Source: Vespa crabro (Eukaryota; Arthropoda; Insecta; Hymenoptera; Vespidae). From it: a DNA stretch of 64,000 bases. Under the pieces are notes generated by a model. The model saw only the letters and a program-made list of their open reading frames with translations. It had not been told where the DNA came from and made no database searches. Both the position numbers and the translations under genes were made by a program. Of the stretch, positions 36,909 through 50,800 are shown piece by piece. How positions within the stretch are numbered: position 1 is the first letter of the stretch; the number at the start of each line of letters is the position of its first letter. The DNA lies in contig NC_060967.1 in assembly GCF_910589235.1 (NCBI RefSeq), positions 4,565,938-4,629,937 on the forward strand, given 5' to 3'.

Positions 36909-38766
36909 TATTATCGTTAATATCGATATTATCGTTATTATCCTTATTTTCGTTATTATTATTTTTGTCGTTCTAATCGTTACTATTATTATTATAGTTA
37001 TTATTACCGTTATTTTTATAATTATCATTATTATTACTACTATTATTATTATTGTAACTATCGTTATTATTATCGTTATTTTATTTATTATCGATATTAT
37101 TATTATTTCTATTATTATTATTATTATTACTTTTGTTACTATAATTATCGTTATTATTATCGTTATTATCGTTATTATCGTTATGTTTATTATTATCATT
37201 ATTATTATCGTAACTAATTTTATTACAATTATTACCTTTATTATCGGAATTACCATTATTATTTTTAATATCTAAATTATTATCGTTAATTTCGATATAA
37301 CCGTTATTATTGTTATTATCATTATCATTAAATTTATTATGGTTATTATCGTCATTAACTTTATTATCGTTATTATCGATGTTATCCGTAATAATATTAT
37401 TATCGTTCCAAATATAATTATTATTATTATTATTGCTATTATTATCATTAATATCGTTATTATCGTTATTGTTTTTAATATCGGTATTATCTTTATTATC
37501 GTCATGATAACAGTTATTACTGTTATGATGTTTATTATTACTGATATAATCGTTTTTATCGCTTTTATTATGGTTGCTATCGTTATTATCGTTATTATTA
37601 TTATTATCGTCATTATCACTAATGTTATAGTTATCTTTATTTCCCTTATTAACGTTATAATTTATTATATCGCTATTATTACCGTTATTATCGTCATGAA
37701 CATTATTATCATTACTTCCGTTCTTATCGTTATTATCGTCATTATCATTACTATCGTTGTTATCGTTGTTTACGTTATTATCGCTATTATTAATATTATC
37801 GGTTTTTTCTTTATTATTATAAGTATTGTTATTATTATCGTTATTATCGTTATTATCGTTATTATGATAATTATCGTTGTTGTTATCGTTATTAAAGTTA
37901 TAATTGTTTTTAATAGTATTACTTTTATTATTCTTTTTATTAACTTTATTATCGTTATTATTATGATTATAGTTATTATCGTTTTCACCGTAATTATGGT
38001 AATTATCGTCATTATCGTTATAATCATTATTTTCGTTGTTATTGCTATTAATGTATTAATCGTTATTATCGTCGTAATCGTTATTATCGTTATTTATATT
38101 ATTATCGGAGTTAATATTATCAATATTAATTATATTATTATTTTTATTATTATAATTATAAATAATAATAATAATAATAACAAGGATAATAATGATAATT
38201 AAGATAATATCGATAATAACAATAATGATAATAATAATAATAACGATAATAGTGATAATAACGTTAATCACGATAATAATTATAACAATAATATCGATAA
38301 TAACGACAAGTAATATAATACTATTAACAATAATATCGATGATAACGATAATAACGATAATTATAATAACTATATATCGATAATAAGGATTATAACGATA
38401 AGAACGAACTTAACTAAAAAAAAGTAAATAACGGCAATTATTATAATAATAATAACGATAATGACGATAATAACGATTATAATAATAACGATAGTAAAGA
38501 TATTAGTAATATAGTCGCAGTTATCGCAACTATTATTAATATTATTATTATTATCGTTGATAACGTTATTATCGTTATTATAGATATTGTTAGCATTATG
38601 ATCGTTATTATCGTTTTAATCGTTATTATTATCGTTTTAATCTTTATAATCGTTATTATTATTATTCTCGTTATTATCACTATTATTATTATCGTTACAA
38701 CTATCGCTATTATCGTCATTATCCCTATTACCAAAAATATTGTTATTGCAAATATTTATTAGAAAT
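36909..38766 (+). repeat. TTA / GTTATTATC array (copy 2)
   Basis: Copy of 7109-8966 with scattered substitutions (for example 36996, 37214, 37629, 38517). Confidence 0.92.
38159..38512 (-). repeat. Inverted block of the array (copy 2)
   Basis: Same flip of the T-rich strand as 8359-8712, with identical ends, so the inversion predates the duplication. Confidence 0.85.
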
Positions 38767-38767
38767 C

Positions 38768-39152
38768 GTGGAGTGTCCTAAAGAGGACCTAGGCAGGCTG
38801 CGCGGGGTAACTCGAGGATTAAATGACGAACCCATCGCGAGACAACAACGCCTGGCCCTTTTCAGAATAGAGGAGGAAGCAGCAGCAAATATTTTAAAGG
38901 CCGACCGAATGCTGGTCGGCTTTGTCAGCTGCAGGGTCAGGCGAAGAGCGGAAGTGAGGCGATGTTACCGCTGTCTCGACTGTGGTCACTATAACGCCTC
39001 GTGCAAGAGCCCCGATCGCAGTTAGTTTTCCTATTTCTGCGGCAGCACGGGGCACAAGATCAAAAACTGCAAGGTCAGCGACCCTTCTTGCTACTTGTGC
39101 TCCAATAACGTTAATGAACTTAAGAAGCACCTGGCGATATCAAGGGCTTAGC
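38768..39152 (+). pseudogene. R1 ORF1 C-terminus (copy 2)
   Basis: Same knuckles and in-frame TAG as in copy 1. Confidence 0.84.
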
Positions 39153-41289
39153 ACTACGAGCGAAGTGACGTGACCTCGAGGCTGCTCTCTTGCCTGCAGA
39201 GTATTAAGCGGCCAAAAAAGTTTTGAAGAGGACCATCAAGCTCAGTTAATGATGATGCTGGAAGGAGCTGTGCCTGGATGTGGAGAAGAATCCGTGGGGA
39301 TTAGAGTACCAGATCGTCACTTGCAAGCTGGGGAATCGAACGCAAGGAATCCCTCAGGACGAGAGAACGTTGGTATACATAGTGCATACTCCATTCCCCT
39401 CACAGCCGAAGAGAGCGATTAGCAAGGCTGCGCCTGGCATAACCGAGGCGCCATAGTTTACGGAGGGGAGCTACTCAGGGCCGCATCTTCCATGCAGAAC
39501 GAGAGAGCTCCAGGACCAGACGGCCTTCCAGCGGAAGTAATGAAAGCCGTCGCGCAGAGTCAACCTTGCTAACCATGTATTACATGTACCTCAGGGTGGA
39601 CATCTTCCCCGCTCTGTGTAAGAAAACGAGGCTTATGCTCATTAGCAAGGGCAAGAGTCCAGTAAATGCCACTTCGTCATATTTTTATATCTATATTTAT
39701 CTGTCTATATTTATGCTGGATACGTCTGGCAACCTCCTGGAGAAGCATTATATGCCACAGCTGCTTGCGGCCGTGAGGGCAGTGGGCGATCTTGCTGAAC
39801 GCCAATATGGATTTTGTTCCGGCCTCTCCACCATTCACGCAGTTCAGGATGTTGTCACGGCCGCAGAAATGACGGAGCGATGGAATCATCTTATTCGACC
39901 TATGTACCTGCTGGATAACTTAGACATGAGAAATGCCTTCAACTCCGTCAGGTGGGATTTGGCAATGGAAGCGCTCGAACGTAATTTCAACGATCCGGGG
40001 TACCTACTCCGAATTCTCGGGGATTATCTGATCGATCGCCTCCTAGAATACTATACTGGTGATGGTCCAAGAAGCTTGGAGTTGATATCGGGGGCAACAC
40101 AGGGCTCCATACTGGGACCGGATATATGGAATATTTTCTACAACGGTATCCTACGTATGGCAGTCCCTGATGTTGATTTCTCGGTTGGGTACGCAGATGA
40201 CATAGTAGTTGTCATAACTGTAAGAGACAAGGAGCTGCTGCTCAACCAGGTCATGCGCAAAGTTATCTCCTGGATGAAAGAACACGGGCTATCCTTAACA
40301 GACCAGAACACAGAAATCGTGCTACTAACCTTCGTTAGTAGCGCATCAACACCTTGCGCAGCTTCACCGTGGGAAACGCGGTGTTCCAGATTAATTCAGC
40401 TGTCAAGTACCTAGGAGTAATGCTCGATTGCAAACTCAATTACGGAGAGCATATAATGATGGCAGCAGAAAAGGCGGCAAAATTAGTAGCAACGCTGGAC
40501 AGACTCATGGCCAATGTAAACGGTCCCCGACCGTGCATAAGGCGACTACTTATGCCTGCCGCCGAAGAAGTGATGCTGTACGGCACGGAAGTATGGGCCG
40601 AGGTACTGCGAAATGAGAAATATCGCAAGCGCATAGCCACGTTACAGAGGAGGGGCGCTCTCCGAATCGCTTGCTCCTAGCGCACGGTCTCAAAGCCCGC
40701 AGTGATTGTTGTCGCCGGGGTAATCCCGTTTGACCTACTAGTGAAAGAGAGACAATTCGTCCATCTGCAGAAGCCCATTCTGGGGAAGGAGGAGGTATCA
40801 AACAACGCCTGGTGTAATTGCATCGAAGCCTGGAACAGCAGATGGGTGCAGGAACCTAGGGGCAGATGGATTGCCCGTCTCATCAGTCGACTAGATAACT
40901 GGATAAATCGAGAGGTGCAAGATGTCGATTTCTTCCTTACCCAATTCTTGACAGGCCATGGCCTGTTCCGCTCCTACCTCGCAATAATGAGGAATGTAGC
41001 AGAAGGCAACTGCCACTATGGGGACTCGATCAAAGACGACGCTCACCACACGTTCTTCATATGTACCCGGTGGAGCGCCGAACGATTTACCTTGGAGCAG
41101 GACGTCGGAGACATCTCGCTGAACAACGTTGTCGAGAAAAAGCTGAGAGGGCTGAAGGATTAGAACAAGGTGGCCTGGTACACGAGGGCAATTTTACGTA
41201 AGAGAGGAAGGAGATGGGCTGCCCATAGACGTGCCACCAACGTTGTTCCAGGTTCCTGCCACGTAGAGCCGAAGAGGAAGTCCAGTTAA
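39153..41289 (+). pseudogene. R1 ORF2 lacking endonuclease (copy 2)
   Basis: Intact YADD retained. Open parts are 39566-40414, 40354-40680 and 40702-41163. A His-to-Arg change (ERQYGF, 39800) separates it from copy 1. Confidence 0.86.
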
Positions 41290-41512
41290 GGCGCATGATG
41301 CATCGGCGCCATCCTGATGTAAAGTCACATGGTGTTGCCTGGATTGTTTCACAATGCTACTAGGATAGATATGTGTTTAGTCGGTAGTGCCTATTCCAAC
41401 GGTGAGCCCGACATTCCAGGGACTTTAATAGGGGACCCAATTGGTGAAGGGTTCTTCTATTGGGCAGGGTCCCGAGGTCAGTGCGTAAAATTCTCAGACC
41501 ATCAAAAAAAAA
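41290..41512 (+). other. R1-2 3' UTR and A-tail (copy 2)
   Basis: Same 3' end as 11490-11712, including the run of nine A before the array. Confidence 0.8.
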
Positions 41513-43324
41513 GTAATATATTTATTAAAGTTATTATCGTTATTATCGACATTATCGCTATTATCGTTATTATTATTATTATGTTTATTAATATTATTAT
41601 TATTATTATTATGGTTATTAATATTATTATTATTATTATTATGGTTATTAATATTATTATTATTATTACTTTTATTTTTCATAATTATCGATATTATTAT
41701 CGTTGTTATTGATATTATTATAATTATCGATATGATTAACTTTAATATAGAAATAATCATTATTATAATTTTTATTAAAGTTATTATCGTTATTATCGTT
41801 ATTTTTCTAGTTATTATCGTTATTATTATCGTCATTATCTTTATTATCGTTATTATTATTATTATCGTTATTATTATCGTTACTATCGTTGTTATCGTTG
41901 TTATCTATAATAATATAATTATAGTTATATATATTATTATTATTAATATTATAGATAATAACGTTATTACCGTAATTATTATCAATATCTTCAATAACGT
42001 TATTATTAATATTATAGTTATTCTTATAACTATTATTTTTATTATTATTATTACCGTTAATATTATCGTTCTTATCGTTATTATCGATATTATCGTCACA
42101 AGTATTATTATTATTATTATAACAGTTAATAACGCTATTGTAGTTATTATCCTCATTATCGTTATTTGTATTTATATTCTTGTCATCATTATAATCGTTA
42201 TTACCGTTATTATCTTTAATTTCTTTATTAACATTATTTTTATTATTATAAATGTGATTATCTTTATTATCGTTATTATTGTTAGTAATACCGTTTTATC
42301 GTTATTATCGTTAATATCGTTAAAGATTTCGTAATTTTCATTATCATGATTATTATTATTAATATTGTTATTATTGTTTTATCGTTTTTAACGTTAAAGT
42401 TATCGTAATATTCGTTATTATTATTATTATTATTAATATAGTTTTTATTGTTTTATCGTTATTATCGTTGTTATTACAGTTATTATCGTTATAAACGTTA
42501 TTACTATTTTCATCATTTTTATATATATTATCGTTATTTTTATTATTATCTTTATTATATGGTAATTAAATTTATTAACATTATTATCGTTATTATCATT
42601 ATCATCGTTGTTGTCATTAATAATATTATTATAGTTATGAATATTATTATTATTATTACTATAGATGTTATTATTATCGTTATTATTTTTATTATAATAG
42701 TAATTATTATTATTATTAATATTATCGTTGTTTACGTTATTACTGTAATTATCGTTAATTTCGTTTTCTATGTTATTATTAATGATATAGTCGTTATTAT
42801 TACTAATATTATCATTTTTTTATTATCGTTACTATCCTCGTTCTTTCGTTATTATCGTTATAATCGTTATTATTATTATTATTATTATCGTTAATATCGC
42901 TTTTTGTAGTTACTATTCTTATTATCGTAATTAATTTTATTACCATTATTATCGTTATAATCGTTATTATCGTGATTATTAATATTATCGATATTATTAT
43001 CGTTATTTTTACCTTTATTAAGTTTATTATATTTATTAACGTTATTATCGTTGTAACCGTTAATAATAGTATTATCGTTATAAATATTATTATTATTATT
43101 ATTACTATTATTATTAATATTATTATCGTTATAAATATCGTTATTATAATCGTTATTATCGTTATTTTCGTCATTATAATAACCGTTATTTTTATGGTTA
43201 TTATCGTTATTTTTACCGTATTATCATTACTATCTGTAACAGTTGTTAACATTACTAAATTTTTTATCGCTTTTATCGATATTATCGTTATTTTCGTTAA
43301 TATTATTATTACCGTTATTATTAT

Positions 43325-43356
<32 letters not shown>

Positions 43357-43586
43357 TTATTATTTTTATTATTATTATTAAGATTAATAACATATTTGTC
43401 TCTATAATCGTTATTATTGTTATTATTATTATTATTTTTATTATAAACGTTATTATCGTCCTTATCGTTATAATCATTAATATCGTTGTTATCGTTATTA
43501 AAGCTTTTATCGTTATTATCGTCTTAATCGTTATTTTCGATATTATATTATATATTATATATTATATATTATATTATATACATATA
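41513..43586 (+). repeat. TTA / GTTATTATC array (copy 2)
   Basis: Copy of 11713-13786, again ending in a TA-rich tract. One TA step is changed to CA near 43581. Confidence 0.92.
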
Positions 43587-43884
43587 TGTAAAGAAAGTAT
43601 ACTTTTTTCAGGTAGATTTGTCACGCTTCTCATGGCCTGCCCTTCTTTTGTTTATGTTATCTACAAATTCTTTTGTTACCTACAAATCGAACCGTTAAGA
43701 TTTGGGGAGAGAAACTGGCAGTAAGAAATAGAACGTAGACGAGAGAAGTAGTACGAGATTAAAATATAAAATTTAACAGAGTGAAGAATAAACGTGAATT
43801 GTCGTTTCTTTGTTCACAGAGAAACATATTTCCGTTTGTCACTTCACACTAATTAAAACAAGTTAAAATAAAAATTAAGATATT
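43587..43884 (+). repeat. 5' LTR (copy 2)
   Basis: Differs from the copy 1 5' LTR near the end, where TTAAGATATT replaces TTAAAATATT and so matches the 3' LTR state. Confidence 0.87.
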
Positions 43885-43909
43885 TTAAAAGAGCAATTCT
43901 TTGTTTATA

Positions 43910-45032
43910 ATGGAAAGAAAACTACAGTTTGCATTTAAGTGTGTGGCATCACCAAGCGACAGAAAAACAAACGTGATTGCTATAACCTCTATCACAACTG
44001 AGGATAAAGAAAAATACATATTGCCGGAAAACGAGAAATTCGTAAGTAATCACAGCGAACCAATAAAAACGGTTAGTTATAAGAGAATGAAAAAAGCCTC
44101 AATCAAAGAGGACAGGAGAAAAAAATATGGATTAAATGCACACAGGAAATGGAAAGTACGTATTTGACGAAAATGGAAACGTAATATTCAATGATCTATA
44201 CCTAGACGAAGTAGTAGAGAAAGACATAGTAGAACCCGCACAGGAAAAAGAACACCAAACAGATTTAAAGAATATATCGGAACAATTTAAGATCGAAAAA
44301 TTTGTGTGCAAACATTCAAATGCAGAACATTGTTTGGAGACATTTGAAAGAGAGTGTCAAATATTCAAAATTAATAGAGATAACACAAAAATCGAAATCC
44401 TAAGATTATTCTTTGACAGAGCATGTGTGGATTGGCACTCAGCAACATTAATAGCGTTAACAATGGAGGTTAGTTGGAACGAATGGAAACAAAAGTTCTT
44501 GAAATCATTTGCAGACAAGGGATGGAATACAGGTATATACGCTACATCCTACAGATATAAGGAAGGTTCACTGATGGAGTACGCTATGAAGAAGGAAAAA
44601 CTACTACTCGATATGGACAACAATATAGGTACGAAGACCCTGATAATGCTTATAGCAGCAGGACTACCAGAATTTATAAGAAATAAGATAGACAGAGAAA
44701 AGTGTCAAAATTCGACAGAACTATTACAGGAGATAAAGAAATGTGAAAATCTGGTAAGTAAGAACAATTTTAAAAAGAAGAAAGAGGAAAGACAAGATAA
44801 CAACAAGAAATTTGAAGAAAAAAGACCATGTAAGAACTGTGAAAAACTAAACAAAGGTATTAGATATCACTCAGAGGACGCTTGTTGGTTTAGAAAAGAA
44901 ACCAGAATAAACAAAAGCAACTCGATGATAGAAGTAGACCTATGCAAGGAACAAAAAGAAACGAATAACCACACCATTCATCAAAGTAAAGATGATATTA
45001 GAAGAGATGTTAGAAGTAAACGGAACATATGA
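43910..45032 (+). pseudogene. LTR-element gag, frameshifted (copy 2)
   Basis: Same break between frames at about 44135-44167. One Val-to-Glu change (DIVEPAQ) against copy 1. Confidence 0.82.
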
Positions 45033-45914
45033 CCCTGGTTCCCAAGTCTCTCTAATAAATTCGAGACTAGTTAAAATAAAAAAAAAGAAAAAGAGATAAA
45101 AGATAAAAATAAAATATTTTTAAAAACGGTCAATGGTATGACACAAACAAAAGGTTTAGTAACTATTAAAATAAAAATTTTCGATAAAGAAGAATACGTT
45201 GACGTATTTATCGTAGAAAGAAATGACTTTGAAGATTTTATTATTGTGTTGGATATGATAAAGAAATTCAAACTAACCCAAGATGGAAATCTACAAATAT
45301 CTCGAAAGAGAGAAACACAGACAAAAGAAAATATAAGTACATTGGATACAAAGAAAGAAATAAAAGAAGTTAAAATAAACTTTAACGAACATGTGAACGA
45401 GAGACTGAATCAGACATTAATAAACAAAATAAGATGCAGAATAAACGAGAATGGAAAAAAAAGAGCTTGGACAACGATCCCTAGAGAATGTTTGGATAAA
45501 TACAATGAAACAGAGCATACAGTAACCGGCTTCACGCCTAAATATTTATTAGATGGCACGATCACCAGCATTCTACCCGAAGAGATAAAAAAAAGAAAAA
45601 ATGATAAAGAAAATTGGATAAGAGATAAAGAACTAGCCCTAGAAAGAACAAAAAGATCACATGAATATAACAAAACAATATTTAACAAGAATAGAAAGAA
45701 TCACCAATTTAACACAGGAGATTTGGTGTATATAGAAGATGGCAATAGGTTGAATAGAAAGAAATTAGAAGAATTGAGAATTGGCCCTTTCCAAATAATA
45801 AAAAAAATTTCAGAGTCTATATACGAAATAAAAACAGGGAAACAGAAACAAGAAACCGGATTCTTCCACATAACAAAACAACTTCCGATGTCAGAAGATG
45901 GAGAAGAGGACTAA
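44992..45914 (+). pseudogene. Remnant protease-integrase (copy 2)
   Basis: As copy 1, except that 45247 is T instead of G. This turns the conserved glycine of the IIGLDM motif to valine, a change in a position kept in retropepsins. Confidence 0.82.
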
Positions 45915-45934
45915 AAATTGTAGACACTTTATCC

Positions 45935-45947
45935 GGGAAGGGGGAGA
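45935..45947 (+). promoter_or_regulatory. Polypurine tract (copy 2)
   Basis: Same 13-purine tract directly before the 3' LTR. Confidence 0.84.
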
Positions 45948-46244
45948 TGTAAAGAAAGTATACTTTCTCCAGGTAGATTTGTCACGCGTCTCATGGCCCG
46001 CCCATCTTTTGTTTTTGTTATCTACAAATTCTTTTGTTATCTACAAATCGAGCCGTTAAGATATGGGGAGAGAAACTGGCAGTAAGAAATAGAACGTAGA
46101 CGAGAGAAGTAGTACGAGAGTAAAATATAAAATTTAACAGAGTGAACAATAAACGTGAATTGTTGCTTCTTTGTTCACAGAGAAACATATTTCCGTTTGT
46201 CACTTCACACTAATTAAAACGAGTTAAAATAAAAATTAAGATAT

Positions 46245-46245
<1 letters not shown>
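45948..46245 (+). repeat. 3' LTR (copy 2)
   Basis: Copy of 16148-16445. I saw no difference from it by eye. Confidence 0.87.

Positions 46246-46320
<75 letters not shown>
46246..46320. repeat. (TA)n microsatellite (copy 2, 18 bp longer)
   Basis: TA tract 18 bp longer than at 16446-16502. Confidence 0.9.
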
Positions 46321-46323
<3 letters not shown>

Positions 46324-46588
46324 AAAGTTATTATTATTTATAAATAATTTTAATTTAAATATATATATATAACTATTTATTAATTATTCTTATATTATAA
46401 TTAAATATTTATTTTTATATATTTATTTCTTAAAAGGTTTAATAAAGATTTTTATTTTATAATTTTTATCTATTTTATTTTACAAAGAATAATTATTATT
46501 TAGATTATAAAATAATTAAATTCAATAAAAAATTATTATTTTTAATTATATCTATTAATTATAATAAAATCAACTTAAATAACACTTA
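46321..46588. other. AT-rich spacer (copy 2)
   Basis: Copy of 16503-16770. Nothing recognisable. Confidence 0.7.
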
Positions 46589-47830
46589 TATAATATTAAT
46601 ATTACTCGTATTTGCTTTATTATCTTAGTTATTACTATAATTATTACTTTTATAATTATTATTATTATAGTCGCAGTTATCGCTACTATTATTAATATCA
46701 TTATTATTATCATTGATTTATTTATTATCGTTATTATCGTTAGTATTATAGTTATTATTGTTATTAACGCTTTAATCGTTATTGTTATCGTTTTAATCGT
46801 TATAAACGTTAATATTATTATTATCGTTATTATCACTATTAATATTATTATCGATATTACCGTTAATATCTTTATTATATATATTATCTCTTCTATAATC
46901 GCTATTATCGTCAATATCGCTATAAACCATTAATATCATTATTAACGTTATTATCGTGAATATCGTCTTTCTCGTTAATATCGATATTATTATTATTATG
47001 GTTATTAGTATTATTATTATTATCTTACTTTTTTTGAATATAGCTATTATTATCGTTATTATTGTTATTATTATAATTATCGATACTATTATCGATAATA
47101 TTGATATAAACGTTATAATTATCTTTATTAAAGATATTATCGATACAAACGATATTAAAATTATTAGCGTTATTATCATTATTTTCCTAGTTATTATCAT
47201 TATTATTATCGTAATAATCGTTATTATCGTTATTATTATTATAATCGTTATTATTATCGTTAGTATCGTTATTTTCGTTGTTATCGTCTTGTGCGTTATT
47301 ATTATTATTATTGCCGTTAATAACTCTGCTGTATTTATTATCCTTATAATCGTTACTTTTATTTTTATCGTTATTATCATTATAATCGGTATTATCAATA
47401 TTATCTTTATTTACTGTATTATCATTATTTTTATTATTATGAATGTGATTACCGTTATTATTAATGAAGTAATTATTCGAGTAATACCGTCATATCGTTA
47501 TTATCGCTATTATCATTATTGTTATCATTATTTTCGTTATTAATATTATTATTATTATTATTGTTAATATCGTTACTTTCTCTATTACTATCGTTATGAT
47601 CGTAATTATTATCATTTTTGTTATTATTATGTTTATTAACTTCATTATCATTATTATCATTACTATCTTTGTTATCGTTATTATCTTTATTATCGTTATT
47701 ATCTTTATTATCGTTATTATCGTTATTTTTGATAACATCTTTACTATTATCGTCATTACCGATATTATCGTTATTATCGTTATTATTACCGTTAATATCT
47801 ATACATTCGGTACTCCTATTATTATTATTA
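46589..47830 (+). repeat. TTA / GTTATTATC array (copy 2)
   Basis: Copy of 16771-18012 with a few substitutions (near 46758 and 47105-47119). Confidence 0.9.
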
Positions 47831-50800
47831 TCATATGAAAACGCATATTAACCCATAGTAAAAACGTTATATTCTTGTTATATTCTTTATTCTGCATCGA
47901 TAGAATATAAAATCAATGAAATTGAAGAAGATTTCAACTTTTCGTTCTTCAACGATACGCGTAAATGTGTGAAAAATCGTATATACGATATGAAACAATG
48001 TTATAAACTTTGATTCCAATATTAAATAGATGTTTGATCTTATGAAATGCAATTTTCTGAATCGATTAGTAACATTTTTCAAACTGTGGCACAAGGATTA
48101 TTAAGATTTCACGATCTTATCTTCGCATATACCGAAATTCTCGTATGTCGATTACGTTTTTCGACAATTATCATATGAACACGCATATTTAATCATAGTA
48201 AAAACATTATTTTCTTGTTATATTCTTATTCTACATCGACAGAATATAAAATCAATGTAATTGAACGAGATTTCATCTTTTCGTATTTCGACGATGCGCG
48301 TATATGAGCGAAAAATCCTATATACGATATGAAACAATGTTAAAAACTTTGATTACAATATAAATAGATGTTTGATCTTATGAAATGCAATTTTCTGAAT
48401 CGATTGGTAACATTATTCAAACTGTGGAACAAGTATTATTAAAGATTTCACGATTTTATCTTCATAAATACTGAAATTCGCGTATGTCGATTAGGTTTTT
48501 CGACAATTATCATATGAAAACGCGTATTTAAACATAGTAAAAACGTTATATTCTTGTTATATTCTTTATTCTGCATCGACAGAATTTAAATCAATGAAAT
48601 TGAACGAGATTTCAACTTTTCTTTTTTCGACGATACGCGTATATGAGCGAAAAATCGTATATACGATATGAAACAATGTTATAAACTTTGATTCCAATAT
48701 TAAATAGATGTTTGATCATATAAATGCTATTTTCTGAATCGATTGGTAATATTTTTCAAAATGTGGCACAAGTATTATTAAATATTTAAGAATAGATCAA
48801 TGTTAAACAATGTTAAACAATGTTAAAAACTTCGATTCCTACATAAAATAGATGTTTGATCTTATGAAATGCAATGTTCTGAATGGATTGGTAACATTTT
48901 TCAAACTGTGGCACAAGAATTACTAAAGATTTCGCGATTTTATCTTAGCTTATACCGAAATTCGCGTATGACGATTACGTTTTTCGACAATTATCATATG
49001 AAATCGCGTATTTAAACATAGTAAAAACGTTATATTCTTGTTATATTCTTTATTCTGCATCGATAGAATATAAAATCAATGTAATTGAACGAGATTTCAA
49101 CTTTTCGTTTTTCGACGATTCGCGTATATGAGCGAAAAATATTATATACGATAAGAAACAATGTTAAAAACTTTGAATCCAATATAAAATAGGTGTTTGA
49201 TCTGAGGAAATGCAATGTTCTGTATCGATTGGAAACATTTTTCAAACTGTGGCACAAGGATTATTAAGATTTCACGATCTTATCGTCGCATATACCGAAA
49301 TTCTCGTATGTCGATTACGTTTTCGACAATTATCATATGAACACGCGTATTTAATCATAGTAAAAACGTTATATTCTTGTTATATTCTTATTCTGCTTCG
49401 ACAGAATATAAAATCAATGTAACTGAACGAGATTTCACCTTTTCGTATTTCGACGATTCGCGTATTTGAGCGAAAAATCCTATATACGATATGAAACACT
49501 GTTAAAAACTTTGATTACAATATAAATAGATGTTTGATCTTATGAACTGCAATTTTCTGAATCGATTGGTAACATTATTCAAACTGTGGAGCAAGTATTA
49601 TTAAAGATTTCACGATTTTATCTTTATAAATACTGAATTTCGCGTATGTCGATTAGGTTTTTCGACAATTATCATATGAAAACGAGTATTTAAACATAGT
49701 AAAAACGTTATATTATTGTTATATTCTTTATTCTGCATCGACAGAATTTAAAATCAATGTAGTTGAACGAGATTTCAACTTTTCGTTTTTCGAGGATTCG
49801 CGTATATGAGCGAAAAATCGTATATACCATGTGAAACAATGTTAAAAACTTTGATTCCAATATAAAATAGATGTTTGATCTTAGGAAATGCAATTTTCTG
49901 AATCGATTGAAAACTATTTTTCAAAATGTTGCACAAGGATTATTAAGATTTCACGATTTTATCTTCGCATATACCAAAATTCGCGTATGTCGATTAGGTT
50001 AATCGACAATTATCATATGAAAACGCTTATTTAAACATACTAAAAACGTTATATTATTGTTATATTCTTCATTCTCTATCGATAGAATTTAATATCAATG
50101 TAATTGTACGAGATTTCAACTTTTCGTTTTTCGACGATACGCGTATATGAGCGAAAAATCGTATATAAGATATGAAAAAATGTTAAAAACTTTGATTCAA
50201 ATATAAAATAGATGTTTGATCTTATGAAAGGCAATTTTCTGAAGGATTGGTAACATTTTTCAAACGGTGGCACAAGAATTATTAAAGATTTCACGATTTT
50301 ATCTTAGCATATACCGAAATTCGCGTATGTCGATTACGTTTTTCGTCAATTATCATATGAAAGCGCGTATTTAAACTAAGTAAAAACGTTATATTCTTGT
50401 TATATTCTTTATTCTGTATTGATAGAATATAAAATGAATGAAATTGAACGAGATTTCAACTTTTCGTTTTACGATGATACGAGTACATGATCGAAAAATC
50501 GTATATACGATATGAAACAATGTTAAAAACATTGATTCCAATATAAAATAGATGTTTGATCTTATGAAATGCAATGTTCTGAATCGACAGGTGGCATTTT
50601 TCAAACTGTGGCACAAGTATTATTAAAGATTTCACCATTTTATCTTCGCATATACTGAAATTCGCGTATGTCGATTAGGTTTTTCGACAATTATCATTTG
50701 AAAACGCGTATTTAAACATAGTAAAAACATTATATTCTTGTTATATTCTTTATTCTGCATCGACAGAATTTAAATCAATGAAATTGAACGGGATTTCAAC

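Larger units (their letters stand above)
38767..41512 (+). mobile_element. R1-2 (copy 2)
   Basis: Copy of 8967-11712 with the same endonuclease deletion and the same palindrome (40321-40342). Substitutions seen at 39250, 39645, 39800 and 40711. Confidence 0.9.
43587..46245 (+). mobile_element. LTR retrotransposon, internally deleted (copy 2)
   Basis: Copy of 13787-16445 with the same protease-to-integrase deletion. Being present in both copies, the insertion and the deletion predate the duplication. Confidence 0.9.
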